A stretch of DNA of 29,373 nt from Thermoplasmata archaeon (GTDB lineage: Archaea > Thermoplasmatota > Thermoplasmata > Thermoplasmatales > Thermoplasmataceae), in the NCBI GenBank assembly GCA_021850745.1, contig JAJZKX010000001.1, positions 1 to 29,373 on the forward strand, given 5' to 3'. Position 1 is the first letter of the stretch, and the number at the start of each line of letters is the position of its first letter. The position numbers and the translations under genes are program-made. Positions 20,592-28,445 of the stretch are shown here, in pieces. The notes under the pieces were generated by a model. That model was not told the DNA's origin. It ran no database searches and saw nothing but the letters and a program-made list of their open reading frames with translations.

Positions 20592-21887
20592 ATGTCTGAA
20601 GACATAAGCTATTCGAAAAACGAAAAGATCGGGACGCTGGCGGGTATTTTATTCGGCCATTTCAGCGACGGTTATGATCTTGTTATAATAAGCTATTTGT
20701 TTTTCCCACTATCCATACACTTTGGGACAAGCATAGCGGTAATTGCGATTGCCCTGACGATAAGCCTGGTATTTTCCGCATTTGGCGGAATAATATTTGG
20801 CTGGATAGCAGACAGGCATGGGAGAAAAATAGGACTGATGCTGTCGATAGCTGTTTTTGGATTTGCAACTCTGTTGACAGGAACAGTCAATGCAATATGG
20901 CAACTTTATCTTCTGAGAGCAATAGAGGGCCTCGGCATTGGTGGAGAATGGGGAATCGGTTTTGCCCAGCTCACCGAAGTGTGGTCTCCTAAGTGGAGAG
21001 CAACAGGAGGCGGAGTCCTTCAGGGAGTGTTTATCATGGGTTCGATCGCAGGGGCATTTACAGGCGGTTACATGATCACGGCGTTTGGCCCGGCAATCGG
21101 GTGGAGATATGCCCTCATGGTTGCAGGGGCAGTTGCTCTCGCAGGTGTTGTAGTTATCAAGATAGTAATGCCGGAATCCAAATACTGGAAGAGTTACAGG
21201 AAAAAACTGGAAGCTGGAGGTGCTGAAACAGCAAGAAAAGAGAAGATACCGATCCTTCAGATTTTTTCACCACAGGTTAGAAAATGGACACTCTTCTCAC
21301 TCCTAATTGGAGGGGCTAACCTCTTCATCTATTTCTCATATGCGAGTTTTATGCCTACACTTCTGGCAACTGCATATGCTCTCAAGCCAAATCAGTACAC
21401 GGAAATACTTGTTGCAGGACAGGCCATCGCCGTTCCATTTTACTGGATAAACGGCCTGCTTTCCGACCGTTTTGGAAGGAAGATAACGGCAATTTCCTAT
21501 GGACTGGTTTACACCATAGCAGTGGTGCTGTTCTTCGTGTCAATCCTGGATAAAATTCCATATGTGGCGCTCCTTGCCTTCCCATTGTTCTATACATATA
21601 CAATCGTGTCCATAGGTCAGGGAATCTCCGGAGAGTATGGAGTGTGGTACAGCGAGCATTTCCCAACAAGAATGCGTTCGACAGCAACCAATTTTGGATA
21701 CATGGTTGGGAGAGGAGCTGCAGGGGCTATGGCTTCATTAATCATCCCCATTATGTATTCAGGATTTGGAGGACTGAAGTTCCTGGGAATAGCCATGTCC
21801 ATTGCGATGCTCGTGGGTGCAATTGTCCAGTTAATAGGACTCTTTGGTCTGAAAGAAACGAAAGGTACTGTTGTGACCGTTGATTGA
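20592..21887 (+). CDS. MFS transporter, aromatic-acid/sugar-type symporter (copy 1)
   Basis: 431 residues from ATG 20592; in-frame ATG 20550 adds 14 residues without resemblance to the family start. Twelve hydrophobic segments are readable. The loop 2-3 signature G-W-I-A-D-R-H-G-R-K and the loop 8-9 signature L-S-D-R-F-G-R-K are both present, as is R-A-I-E-G-L-G-I-G-G-E-W after segment 4. The charged residue in the first segment (F-S-D-G-Y-D) is the Asp typical of aromatic acid:H+ symporters. The C-terminus L-K-E-T-K-G-T-V is shared with the transporter at 25419, to which it is the closer relative. Likely role: proton-coupled uptake of the carboxylic acid degraded by the neighbouring enzymes. 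A strong hairpin ends the transcript. Confidence 0.9.
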   Translation: MSEDISYSKNEKIGTLAGILFGHFSDGYDLVIISYLFFPLSIHFGTSIAVIAIALTISLVFSAFGGIIFGWIADRHGRKIGLMLSIAVFGFATLLTGTVNAIWQLYLLRAIEGLGIGGEWGIGFAQLTEVWSPKWRATGGGVLQGVFIMGSIAGAFTGGYMITAFGPAIGWRYALMVAGAVALAGVVVIKIVMPESKYWKSYRKKLEAGGAETARKEKIPILQIFSPQVRKWTLFSLLIGGANLFIYFSYASFMPTLLATAYALKPNQYTEILVAGQAIAVPFYWINGLLSDRFGRKITAISYGLVYTIAVVLFFVSILDKIPYVALLAFPLFYTYTIVSIGQGISGEYGVWYSEHFPTRMRSTATNFGYMVGRGAAGAMASLIIPIMYSGFGGLKFLGIAMSIAMLVGAIVQLIGLFGLKETKGTVVTVD

Positions 21888-21896
21888 TAATTCCCG

Positions 21897-21931
21897 CTGG
21901 AGTTAATTTGAACTCCAGTTCTTATTTTTAA
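21897..21931 (+). terminator. hairpin terminator after MFS copy 1
   Basis: CTGGAGTT and AACTCCAG form a perfect eight-base stem with a six-base loop (21897-21918), followed by TTCTTATTTTTA. It is the best intrinsic-type terminator in the window. Confidence 0.8.
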
Positions 21932-22134
21932 CTCATTCCTCATTTATTAGTGTCCTCGCGAATATAATGTAATACTTATAAAAATGGTTTTACCGATTTC
22001 TGTTCCTCAGCTATGGAGCCAACGTGAGCGATGAGGGAAAAAGATGAGTATTGAATTTATTATGGTACTGGTTCCTGTATACCTTATTATCGATATTTCT
22101 CTAAATGTTTTAAAATAATAAAGCAGCATGCAAA

Positions 22135-22164
22135 AATTAGAGTTGAGGGTTAAAATGCCCCTCA
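22135..22164 (-). terminator. hairpin terminator after MFS copy 2
   Basis: TGAGGG (22144-22149) and CCCTCA (22159-22164) pair around a nine-base loop; on the minus strand AATTTTTGC follows within ten bases. It ends the transcript of the transporter whose stop is at 22172. A TGTATACC word (22076-22083), one mismatch from the palindrome, lies further along in the convergent space. Confidence 0.6.
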
Positions 22165-22171
22165 TTCCAGA

Positions 22172-23524
22172 CTAAGCAGCGTTGAGTTCTTCTTTTTCAC
22201 GGCTAATGTTCCCGAGAGTTTCTTTTGAGAACAAAGTTCCTATTGTATAAAGTACTGCCAGGATTGCAACAGCTATGGCCTGTGCTTCCGGAAATATCCC
22301 TTTCCCATAGATAGCCATGAATCCGCTGATTATCATTGGCCAAACACCGGCAACACCGTAACCGAGATTCCAGTTTAGTCCAAGTCCACTTGCCCTCAGG
22401 CTTGTCGGGAATACTTCATTCAGATATAGGCTGAAATCTGCCTTGCTTATTGAGGCGAAGAAGTACATGGGCATCAGTGTGATCATTATTCCCAGAACAT
22501 CGGAGCTTGGCAGGCTTCCAAGATGTATGTACAGGAAACTTATCAGGATTAGTACTACTCCACTGCCTACTGCCAGCACTTTTCTCCCCGTGAATTGTGA
22601 TATTGTTCCCCCGAGTACAGATCCAATGACGCCGATTGCAGCCCCTACCAGAACTACAAGTGCTATTGTAGGGTGCGCCAGGTGGTTCACAGCACCAAGA
22701 AATGCCGGAAAACCGTTTTCTGTGAGATTATCGTACCCGAGAAGCCCGACCGACATCATAAGAGTGAGATAAAAGGTATTTCTGATTGGTGATTTCTTTA
22801 TGAGTAGAGTTGAAAGCGGCTTTCCTGTAACTTTTCCCTTTTTCTTTGCGAGACTGTAGATGTTCGATTCCGGAGTGATGTACAGCACCGGAAGAATGAT
22901 TATTATCGGAATCAGGGTCACTAGGAACATGAATCTCCAGCCTAGAGTGAAATATGCAGCTCCAGTAAACGTAAGAGTAATCAGGAGCAGCCATGCAGCA
23001 CCTATTACATGAGCCCAGCTGCCACCAGACTCCGCAAAACCGGTCATGAAGCCTCTCCACTTTTCAGGGAAATTCTCCGGTCCGAACACTAGACCCCCTG
23101 AAATCAGACCTCCTATGAAAACTCCAGCGATAAGTCTGAGCCCTATGAATATGGCCGGGGACAGCATTCCTACCTGACTGTACGTTGGTGTTGCCGCAAG
23201 CAGAGCAGTGAACAGCGACGTACCCAGGATATTAATGTATAGAGACCTCTTTCTTCCGTGAGCATCGGTATCTTTCCCAAAAATTGCAGCTCCAATTGGC
23301 CTGGTTATTGAACCTGCCGAGAAACCCCCCCAGAAAATGAGGAGCGAGATACCAAGCGTTTTAGACGGGTAGATGGCCTCGCTTACCGGAAGCGCAACAA
23401 AAGTCAGGGCGATGAAACTTAAGATGTCAAACGTGTAGGCAAAGAAAGAAATGTAGAGAGCTTTGCCGTTGTAGAGACTAAGTTTCTCCCCTCCAGTACC
23501 TGTGTTATCTGGATTACTTACCAT
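22172..23524 (-). CDS. MFS transporter, metabolite:H+ symporter-like (copy 2)
   Basis: 450 residues with twelve predicted membrane segments. R-P-I-G-A-A-I-F-G-K-D-T-D-A-H-G-R-K-R is the loop 2-3 signature of the metabolite:H+ symporter branch (shikimate, citrate, proline/betaine type). The second-half signature is shortened to S-Q-F-T-G-R-K. It differs from the other two MFS proteins, so it probably carries another substrate. ATG 23524 has a TATA-like TTTTAATATAACC region (23541-23556) centred about 26 bases upstream. Two operator-like boxes lie 80-110 bases upstream: TGTATTCA (23607-23614, one mismatch) and TGTATACA (23624-23631, perfect). Confidence 0.9.
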   Translation of the reverse strand: MVSNPDNTGTGGEKLSLYNGKALYISFFAYTFDILSFIALTFVALPVSEAIYPSKTLGISLLIFWGGFSAGSITRPIGAAIFGKDTDAHGRKRSLYINILGTSLFTALLAATPTYSQVGMLSPAIFIGLRLIAGVFIGGLISGGLVFGPENFPEKWRGFMTGFAESGGSWAHVIGAAWLLLITLTFTGAAYFTLGWRFMFLVTLIPIIIILPVLYITPESNIYSLAKKKGKVTGKPLSTLLIKKSPIRNTFYLTLMMSVGLLGYDNLTENGFPAFLGAVNHLAHPTIALVVLVGAAIGVIGSVLGGTISQFTGRKVLAVGSGVVLILISFLYIHLGSLPSSDVLGIMITLMPMYFFASISKADFSLYLNEVFPTSLRASGLGLNWNLGYGVAGVWPMIISGFMAIYGKGIFPEAQAIAVAILAVLYTIGTLFSKETLGNISREKEELNAA

Positions 23525-23544
23525 ATAATGTAATGATCAAGGTT

Positions 23545-23631
23545 ATATTAAAATATAATGCTAACTAATATCCTTTTTTAGTAAGCTTTTAATTGTAGTT
23601 ACTAAATGTATTCATTGATTTGATGTATACA
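23545..23631 (-). promoter_or_regulatory. MFS copy 2 promoter with two operator-like boxes
   Basis: The TATA-like region is at 23545-23556. Upstream are ATGTATTCAT (23606-23615) and TGTATACA (23624-23631), with starts 17 bases apart. Paired boxes like this also occur upstream of the flavin reductase operon. Confidence 0.5.
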
Positions 23632-23678
23632 CTTATCTTATTTCTCCCGTTTTTGAGCACAAATTAACCACATGTTTT

Positions 23679-23900
23679 TCATAGCATGAACCAAAAGCAA
23701 GATTTCTCAAGATAATTGATCAATCTCCGACTCCCGAACTTCCTCAGTACATCGTCAAGGACGTCCAGCGTCACATGTGAATCCCTTATAGTTTCAGGCA
23801 GAAACAACGTTCTGTAATGGAAATCAATGTTCTCGAAACATATTATGCATAATTGCCAGATCTGGAGATCAGTACGAAGTCCATCTGTTTCCAATTTCAT
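23679..23900 (-). CDS. doubtful small ORF overlapping the end of UbiD copy 4
   Basis: A 73-codon frame that starts inside the last 32 bases of UbiD copy 4, in another frame, and ends in the gap before the MFS promoter. It contains the helix-like segment T-L-D-V-L-D-D-V-L-R-K-F-G-S-R-R and several Cys. No family is recognised and there is no clear ribosome site. It could be a small gene translated with the UbiD message or chance coding. It does not resemble the small D subunit of hydroxyarylic acid decarboxylases. Confidence 0.25.
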   Translation of the reverse strand: MKLETDGLRTDLQIWQLCIICFENIDFHYRTLFLPETIRDSHVTLDVLDDVLRKFGSRRLINYLEKSCFWFML

Positions 23901-25332
23901 CAGAAAATTTTTGGAACACTGACCTTCTCAGGTCCTCTTTCGCTTCGCATCTCTCCGGAAAGGTCTCCATCCTCTCATAAGGCACTACTGCAAATATTAT
24001 GCCTCGTGAATTTGTGTGGTGACCCGGCAGAACATCCTTCGGCCTGAGTGGATCAACCCCACTCGCCCATGCTTTTCTGATTATCCCTATCTCTGCCGGA
24101 TCAGAACGACTGCATACAGCCCACATAACGTCATCCATATCGTACGGATCAACATCATCGTCCACAACCACAACCCATTTTCCCATGTATGCAGCACTTC
24201 TGGTCTGTGAGGCAAGATAACCTGCTTCCGTTGCATGTCCCGGGTAAGACTGCTTAATGGAAATGTTGAGAAATTGCCTTCCGACACCGAATGGCGGAGC
24301 GTATACTCCCTTCACGTTTGGAACCCCATTTTTTACGATCTCATCAAATATGAGTGCGGATTTCCAGATGCTCCTCCATACTGCGTGATCGTTCATGCTC
24401 CCTTTGGACATTGCTGAACCAAGCTGGATAGCATTATTCCTGTAATACAGGGACTTTACCTCAACGAATGGTTTCTGTTTTGCGTCGCTTGCATAATATC
24501 CGGTCCATTCCCCGTGAGGCCCTTCGAGTCTTGTCTGATCAGGATAAGCATACCCTTCAATCGCAATCTCAGAAGATGCAGGTATTGGTAAGCCGGTAAT
24601 TTTTCCTCGGATTACCTTCATCGACTCCTTTCGTATCGCCCCGTAATATTCCAGCTCAGAAATATTGGTTGGAATCTCGCTTCCAGCGAGCACATAGAGC
24701 AAAGGGTCCGGTCCGAAAATCATTACAACCGGCATGGGTTTGTTTCTCTGAAAGTATTTATCTCTATGGGAAGCCCCATGTTTCCCCTTTTCAGCATTGA
24801 TACCAACGATGTTTTTTCCGAAAAGTTGAGCCCTGTATGAACCCACATTGATTTTTCCTGTGTCCGGGTCAGCAGTAATTACAGCAACTCCAGTACCTAT
24901 AAATTTGCCACCATCCCTGTTATGCCAGAGTGGCGTTGGAAATTTCATGAGATCGACATCATCGTTCTCTTCATAATTCTCAAGAACGGGGCCATGCGCA
25001 ATGAACTCCACCGGATATTTCACGCATTCTGATTCCCAAAGATTTGGTAGTCCCCTGAGTTGCTCAACAGTTTCCCTCAGATTAAGATCCTCTGGAAAGC
25101 CAAAGGTGTAATTGAAAAGGCGATGATTGGAAACAGAGTTTGTCATTACTCTGAAACCACTGTCCCGGTATCCTTTGATCTCTTCGAATAATATTGCCGG
25201 ACCATGGTTTTTTGCATTAACCTGGGCAATCGCAGAAAGTTCGAGATCAAGATCTGCCCCTTTGATAGACTTAAGTTCGCCAAGCTGTTTTGCGCCTTCA
25301 ATCCATTCTCTCAAATCCTGCCATTTGTTCAT
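23869..25332 (-). CDS. UbiD-family decarboxylase, canonical catalytic residues (copy 4)
   Basis: 487 residues, most similar in the window to copy 2. Family motifs: T-A-D-P-D-T-G-K-I-N-V-G-S-Y-R (153-167) and L-E-G-P-H-G-E-W-T-G-Y-Y (269-280). R167, E270 and E275 are the prFMN catalytic set, with Asn162 as metal ligand, so it should be an active prFMN-dependent (de)carboxylase. It lies 86 bases downstream of MFS copy 3 on the same strand; no clear TATA box is seen before ATG 25332 apart from AT-rich GAATATTGAAAATC about 20 bases away, so read-through from the transporter gene is possible. That would couple uptake of a carboxylate with its decarboxylation. The substrate cannot be read from the sequence. 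Confidence 0.93.
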   Translation of the reverse strand: MNKWQDLREWIEGAKQLGELKSIKGADLDLELSAIAQVNAKNHGPAILFEEIKGYRDSGFRVMTNSVSNHRLFNYTFGFPEDLNLRETVEQLRGLPNLWESECVKYPVEFIAHGPVLENYEENDDVDLMKFPTPLWHNRDGGKFIGTGVAVITADPDTGKINVGSYRAQLFGKNIVGINAEKGKHGASHRDKYFQRNKPMPVVMIFGPDPLLYVLAGSEIPTNISELEYYGAIRKESMKVIRGKITGLPIPASSEIAIEGYAYPDQTRLEGPHGEWTGYYASDAKQKPFVEVKSLYYRNNAIQLGSAMSKGSMNDHAVWRSIWKSALIFDEIVKNGVPNVKGVYAPPFGVGRQFLNISIKQSYPGHATEAGYLASQTRSAAYMGKWVVVVDDDVDPYDMDDVMWAVCSRSDPAEIGIIRKAWASGVDPLRPKDVLPGHHTNSRGIIFAVVPYERMETFPERCEAKEDLRRSVFQKFSDEIGNRWTSY

Positions 25333-25418
25333 AGATAAACCAGATTTTCAATATTCAAGCCTTAATTTAATCTTTATCTATTTTGCTGAATTGGTATCCA
25401 AAAAAAGATGGTGAAAAA

Positions 25419-26705
25419 TTAGAATTGGGAAATAACCGTTCCCTTGGTTTCTTTGAGCCCAAAAACAGCTGAAATCATGATGACCGCACCTATTAACATA
25501 GCTACTGACATACCTTGACCTAACCCGCCTGCCGATATTGCCAAAATTGGTACCATTATAGGCGCAAGACCGCCACCGACACCTCTTCCGACCATATAAC
25601 AGAAATTCGATCCCGTGGCTCTCATTCTTGTAGGGAACATTTCACCAAGCCATACTCCGAAAAGCGCCGCATAGCTCGCCTGGAAGAAGTAGAGAAGACC
25701 ATACGAATAGAAAGACCCGTAACTGAAGATGTTTCCTGCATATGCTAGGTTCTGCATTGAAGTATAGAAGAACGGAAATATCACCATAAGTGATATGAAA
25801 CCGAACATGGTTGCCGATCTTTTTCTACCGAACTTGTCATTTGCGCCTCCAATTAATACCTCCGCAATTATTCCAAGAAGAGACCCAATCGTTATGATCA
25901 GTGGAATAACTGTGGCGGGAACCTTTCCAACCTTTGCGAAGAAAGTCGGGTAAAATACCTGCCCTGAATAGAAATAGAACATGAACCCTAGAACCAGAAG
26001 AGTTCCAAAAAAGGTCCATCTGATCATATCCCTGTTGAATATTTCCTTTAGTGGAGATTTCTCAACAATTCCCGTGCTTTTTCCGGAAAGTGCATCTTTA
26101 ACCTTCTGTTGCCAGACCTTCGATTCAGGCATAAAAATCCTGAATGTCAGAAGTGCCATGGATATCAATCCTACGAAGATGTAAGAGTATCTCCAGCCTA
26201 CTGCAGTTCCATAATGACTGAGCATGTATCCGGCCGTTACGGCACCGAGGAGGCCGCCTGCTGGAAACATTGCCTGCAGAAACCCGCCAGCAAGACCTCG
26301 TGACTTTTCTCCCCAAGCTTCATTCAGCAACGAGAACCCTACTCCCCACTCGCCGCCGACTCCAAGGCCAGCAATGAACTGAAATAGATAGAACTGCGAC
26401 AGATTCGCCGATAATCCTGTTAGGACTGTTGAAATCCCGAATACAAGTATTGTAATCAGTAGAGTCGGTCTTCTCCCCATCCTGTCTGCTAACCAGCCGA
26501 ATCCTATTCCTCCAAGAACGGAACCCACCAAAGCAAAAGTTACTGCATATACTACTATGGGTACACTTGTTGCGAAATACTCACTAACTGTTACCAGCAA
26601 AAAGGTGGTTAACAGCAGGTTGTATCCATCAAAAAGATATCCCAATGTGGCCCCCAGATAAGTTCTTCCCTTTTCCGACGGCGTGTATGAAACGTTTGTG
26701 ACCAT
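25419..26705 (-). CDS. MFS transporter, aromatic-acid/sugar-type symporter (copy 3)
   Basis: 428 residues with twelve hydrophobic segments. G-W-L-A-D-R-M-G-R-R (loop 2-3), F-I-A-G-L-G-V-G-G-E-W-G (segment 4), N-D-K-F-G-R-K-R (loop 8-9) and the end L-K-E-T-K-G-T-V are shared with MFS copy 1, so the two are paralogues of one branch. L-F-D-G-Y-N in the first segment keeps the Asp typical of aromatic acid:H+ symporters. The start ATG 26705 is well supported: TATATATAAATAC (26725-26737) is centred 26 bases upstream on the minus strand. AGTATACA (26747-26754), one mismatch from the recurring palindrome, stands just upstream of this TATA box. UbiD copy 4 follows on the same strand. Confidence 0.9.
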   Translation of the reverse strand: MVTNVSYTPSEKGRTYLGATLGYLFDGYNLLLTTFLLVTVSEYFATSVPIVVYAVTFALVGSVLGGIGFGWLADRMGRRPTLLITILVFGISTVLTGLSANLSQFYLFQFIAGLGVGGEWGVGFSLLNEAWGEKSRGLAGGFLQAMFPAGGLLGAVTAGYMLSHYGTAVGWRYSYIFVGLISMALLTFRIFMPESKVWQQKVKDALSGKSTGIVEKSPLKEIFNRDMIRWTFFGTLLVLGFMFYFYSGQVFYPTFFAKVGKVPATVIPLIITIGSLLGIIAEVLIGGANDKFGRKRSATMFGFISLMVIFPFFYTSMQNLAYAGNIFSYGSFYSYGLLYFFQASYAALFGVWLGEMFPTRMRATGSNFCYMVGRGVGGGLAPIMVPILAISAGGLGQGMSVAMLIGAVIMISAVFGLKETKGTVISQF

Positions 26706-26724
26706 CGGGATACAAATGATAAGC

Positions 26725-26756
26725 TATATATAAATACTTCCATCTAAGTATACATT
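26725..26756 (-). promoter_or_regulatory. MFS copy 3 promoter with near-operator box
   Basis: Minus-strand GTATTTATATATA (26725-26737) is the TATA box. ATGTATACTT on the minus strand (core 26747-26754, one mismatch in TGTATACA) abuts its upstream side, where it could block or help TFB binding. Confidence 0.55.
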
Positions 26757-27010
26757 CCAAAGTTATAACTTAACCAGATGATTCAAAATGGAATAATTTC
26801 TTGGTAGCCAGGTGTTTCCCATCATCAGGCTTACGTCATCCGGTGCACAGGGTACTTAATGAGCAATACAGATTATATTATGGAGCAGATATGAAAAATA
26901 ACCGGATTACCGCACACCTCCAGGATCGGTAAAAAAATTATGAAGAGATACAACTACTTAAAATGGATACTGGAATTAAAGATAATCATGGCCAGCATTG
27001 GATCGCCTTA
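26757..27010. other. intergenic region, no gene supported
   Basis: This AT-rich stretch upstream of the third transporter shows only very short frames. A 55-codon plus-strand frame starting at 26963 is antisense to the small minus-strand gene and looks less like protein. I see no repeat or RNA gene. Confidence 0.35.
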
Positions 27011-27214
27011 TTATGGCCGTTCAGCGATCTGGGAATGTTTTGTCATCCATCCCGGATGATTTTTTACCCATTCTGGATGTTGGCAGAGCCAGACAAAACG
27101 CCTTGCAGTTGTATTTGTCCCAGTGAATAACGGGGGCTCATCCCGGTCATACATGTCCCTGTCAAGTCTCCTCATATCATCACCGGATTTCTGTAACTCT
27201 GTGATTATATTCAT
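27011..27214 (-). CDS. small hypothetical protein
   Basis: 67 residues, charged and Trp-rich, with D-M-R-R-L-D-R-D-M-Y-D-R-D-E-P-P in the N-terminal half and P-E-W-V-K-N-H-P-G-W-M near the end. There are no Cys pairs or membrane segments. The composition is protein-like, and ATG 27214 has AT-rich DNA upstream (TTAATTATC about 15 bases away, close for a TATA box). I recognise no family. It may be the only intact gene in this decayed stretch. Confidence 0.45.
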   Translation of the reverse strand: MNIITELQKSGDDMRRLDRDMYDRDEPPLFTGTNTTARRFVWLCQHPEWVKNHPGWMTKHSQIAERP

Positions 27215-27315
27215 TAATATCTGATAATTAACAAGCGGGTTTTACTAAATCTTGTGGTACATAACTGCAGAATCATGAGGAGTTCATATCGGTTTCCTAT
27301 AGACTAATTTCCAGA

Positions 27316-28160
27316 TTAGATACGGACATTCATTTCGTTCTGTATTGTTACCTCCAGAACCTCCGCTGAATACGACCCATACCATGCTGCTGTCAACCAA
27401 GTGATTGCTGCGTCACGCAGACAACCACAAATTCTGAAGCCTTAACGCTGAGTTGTTGACTCACCGCTTCTTCCACTGGCATTAATTTTGCCCTTCTCCA
27501 GTATCTTGAACATATCATGTGAACAATCCAGGGTATTCACATTTAAACGTAAAGCTGTCAACCTTGAAGCGTTGTAATCAGGTAACGTATCCTTGTATTC
27601 ACTTCATTTCTTGGAACCATAGGGAATTTAACAACGGCAGAAAGGTTTGACTTCATTACGTCGATAGAGTCCTTCAGATTCGGGTATACACCAAGGATAG
27701 TACTTTCCTTGTTCTTCAGGGTTTGGAGGATTGTGTCATACCTTTCCTTTTCAATCGAGCCCTCCAGTTCTGCCGCAACTGATCTTAGGGAGTCTTCTTC
27801 CCTATTCTGATTCCTCGTACCAGCAGAAGAGGCTATCGAAGCCCCTAAAAGGCTTATCTCAATCCTCGTTACATTTTCTTTCTAAGTCTCTGTTTCCTCT
27901 TGATCAGGGGAGAGTTTTTCGATCCCGGGAAGTGTCTCGGCTCCGTTGAATCAAGGTTCGCATCTTTATCTTTCCCTTTTACGGTAAAGCTCAGATGTTT
28001 TCCGATTGCCTCCTTGAATTGAGATGCGTTGCCCCTTTTCTCCAGAAAAAGGCGATATTCCATGTTTGAGAAGTTCACGAATATCATTATCAAGACGTTC
28101 CAGCTTCTCCAGTGCGTCTACAAGTTTTGCGTGTGATTCTATATAGGGCAGCAATCGATC
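27316..28160 (-). pseudogene. multiply frameshifted remnant of an unidentified gene
   Basis: Reading the minus strand from right to left, protein-like sequence continues through several frames. Segment A (to about 28065) includes A-K-L-V-D-A-L-E-K-L-E-R-L-D-N-D-I. Segment B (28065-27869) includes F-L-E-K-R-G-N-A-S-Q-F-K-E-A-I-G. Segment C (27884-27558) includes S-L-R-S-V-A-A-E-L-E-G-S-I-E-K-E and runs to K-F-P-M-V-P-R-N-E. Segment D (about 27600-27442) includes D-Y-N-A-S-R-L-T-A-L-R-L-N-V-N-T and, past an in-frame TAA, A-I-T-W-L-T-A-A-W-Y-G-S-Y. Each change of frame lets a plausible sequence go on, as in a decayed gene of about 270 codons; sequencing errors are an alternative. The family is not recognised. 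The first segment resembles a coiled coil. The 5' end is unclear because segment A runs into a Phe/Leu/Ser-rich stretch antisense to a charged plus-strand frame. Confidence 0.5.
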
Positions 28161-28445
28161 ATCTTCTGATAAGCGTGAGGAGAATCTGGATAAAAAGATT
28201 GATGAGATGATAAAGGAAAAAAGCGAGAAGGAGAATGACAGTGTCGGGAATAGCTGAAGAATTTTTCTCATCGGGCACGTTTGTTTAGGCCTGATTTCCG
28301 CGTGAGATAGTCTGACACGGTTTGCTGCGGACCAACTTGTTTCCTTCTTCCCATTACACTGACAAACAGCGTTTGCGGTCATGAATGACCTGCATAGAAT
28401 TAGACAACATGGTTAAGTACATACAGGGAATATTTTTAGTTGACC
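28161..28445. other. intergenic region before the M20 gene
   Basis: This holds the unclear 5' end of the pseudogene and the promoter of the M20 gene. TTAAGTACATA (28413-28423) is centred about 28 bases before ATG 28446 and could be its TATA box. A charged plus-strand frame (28177-28256, with D-K-K-I-D-E-M-I-K-E-K) has no start codon and is probably a fragment. Confidence 0.35.

Noticed and set aside
26963..27130. 55-codon plus-strand ORF
   Set aside because: It is antisense to the more protein-like 67-codon minus-strand frame and has unusual Cys/Trp/Pro-rich composition.
27408..27420. Perfect palindrome CTGCGT-C-ACGCAG
   Set aside because: It stands alone within the remnant region without promoter or repeat copies; likely chance.
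27683..27690. GGTATACA near-operator
   Set aside because: It lies in remnant coding sequence of the pseudogene and is not next to a promoter.
28177..28256. Charged plus-strand frame with coiled-coil character
   Set aside because: It has no start codon, is short, and lies antisense to the unclear 5' part of the pseudogene; not supported as a gene.
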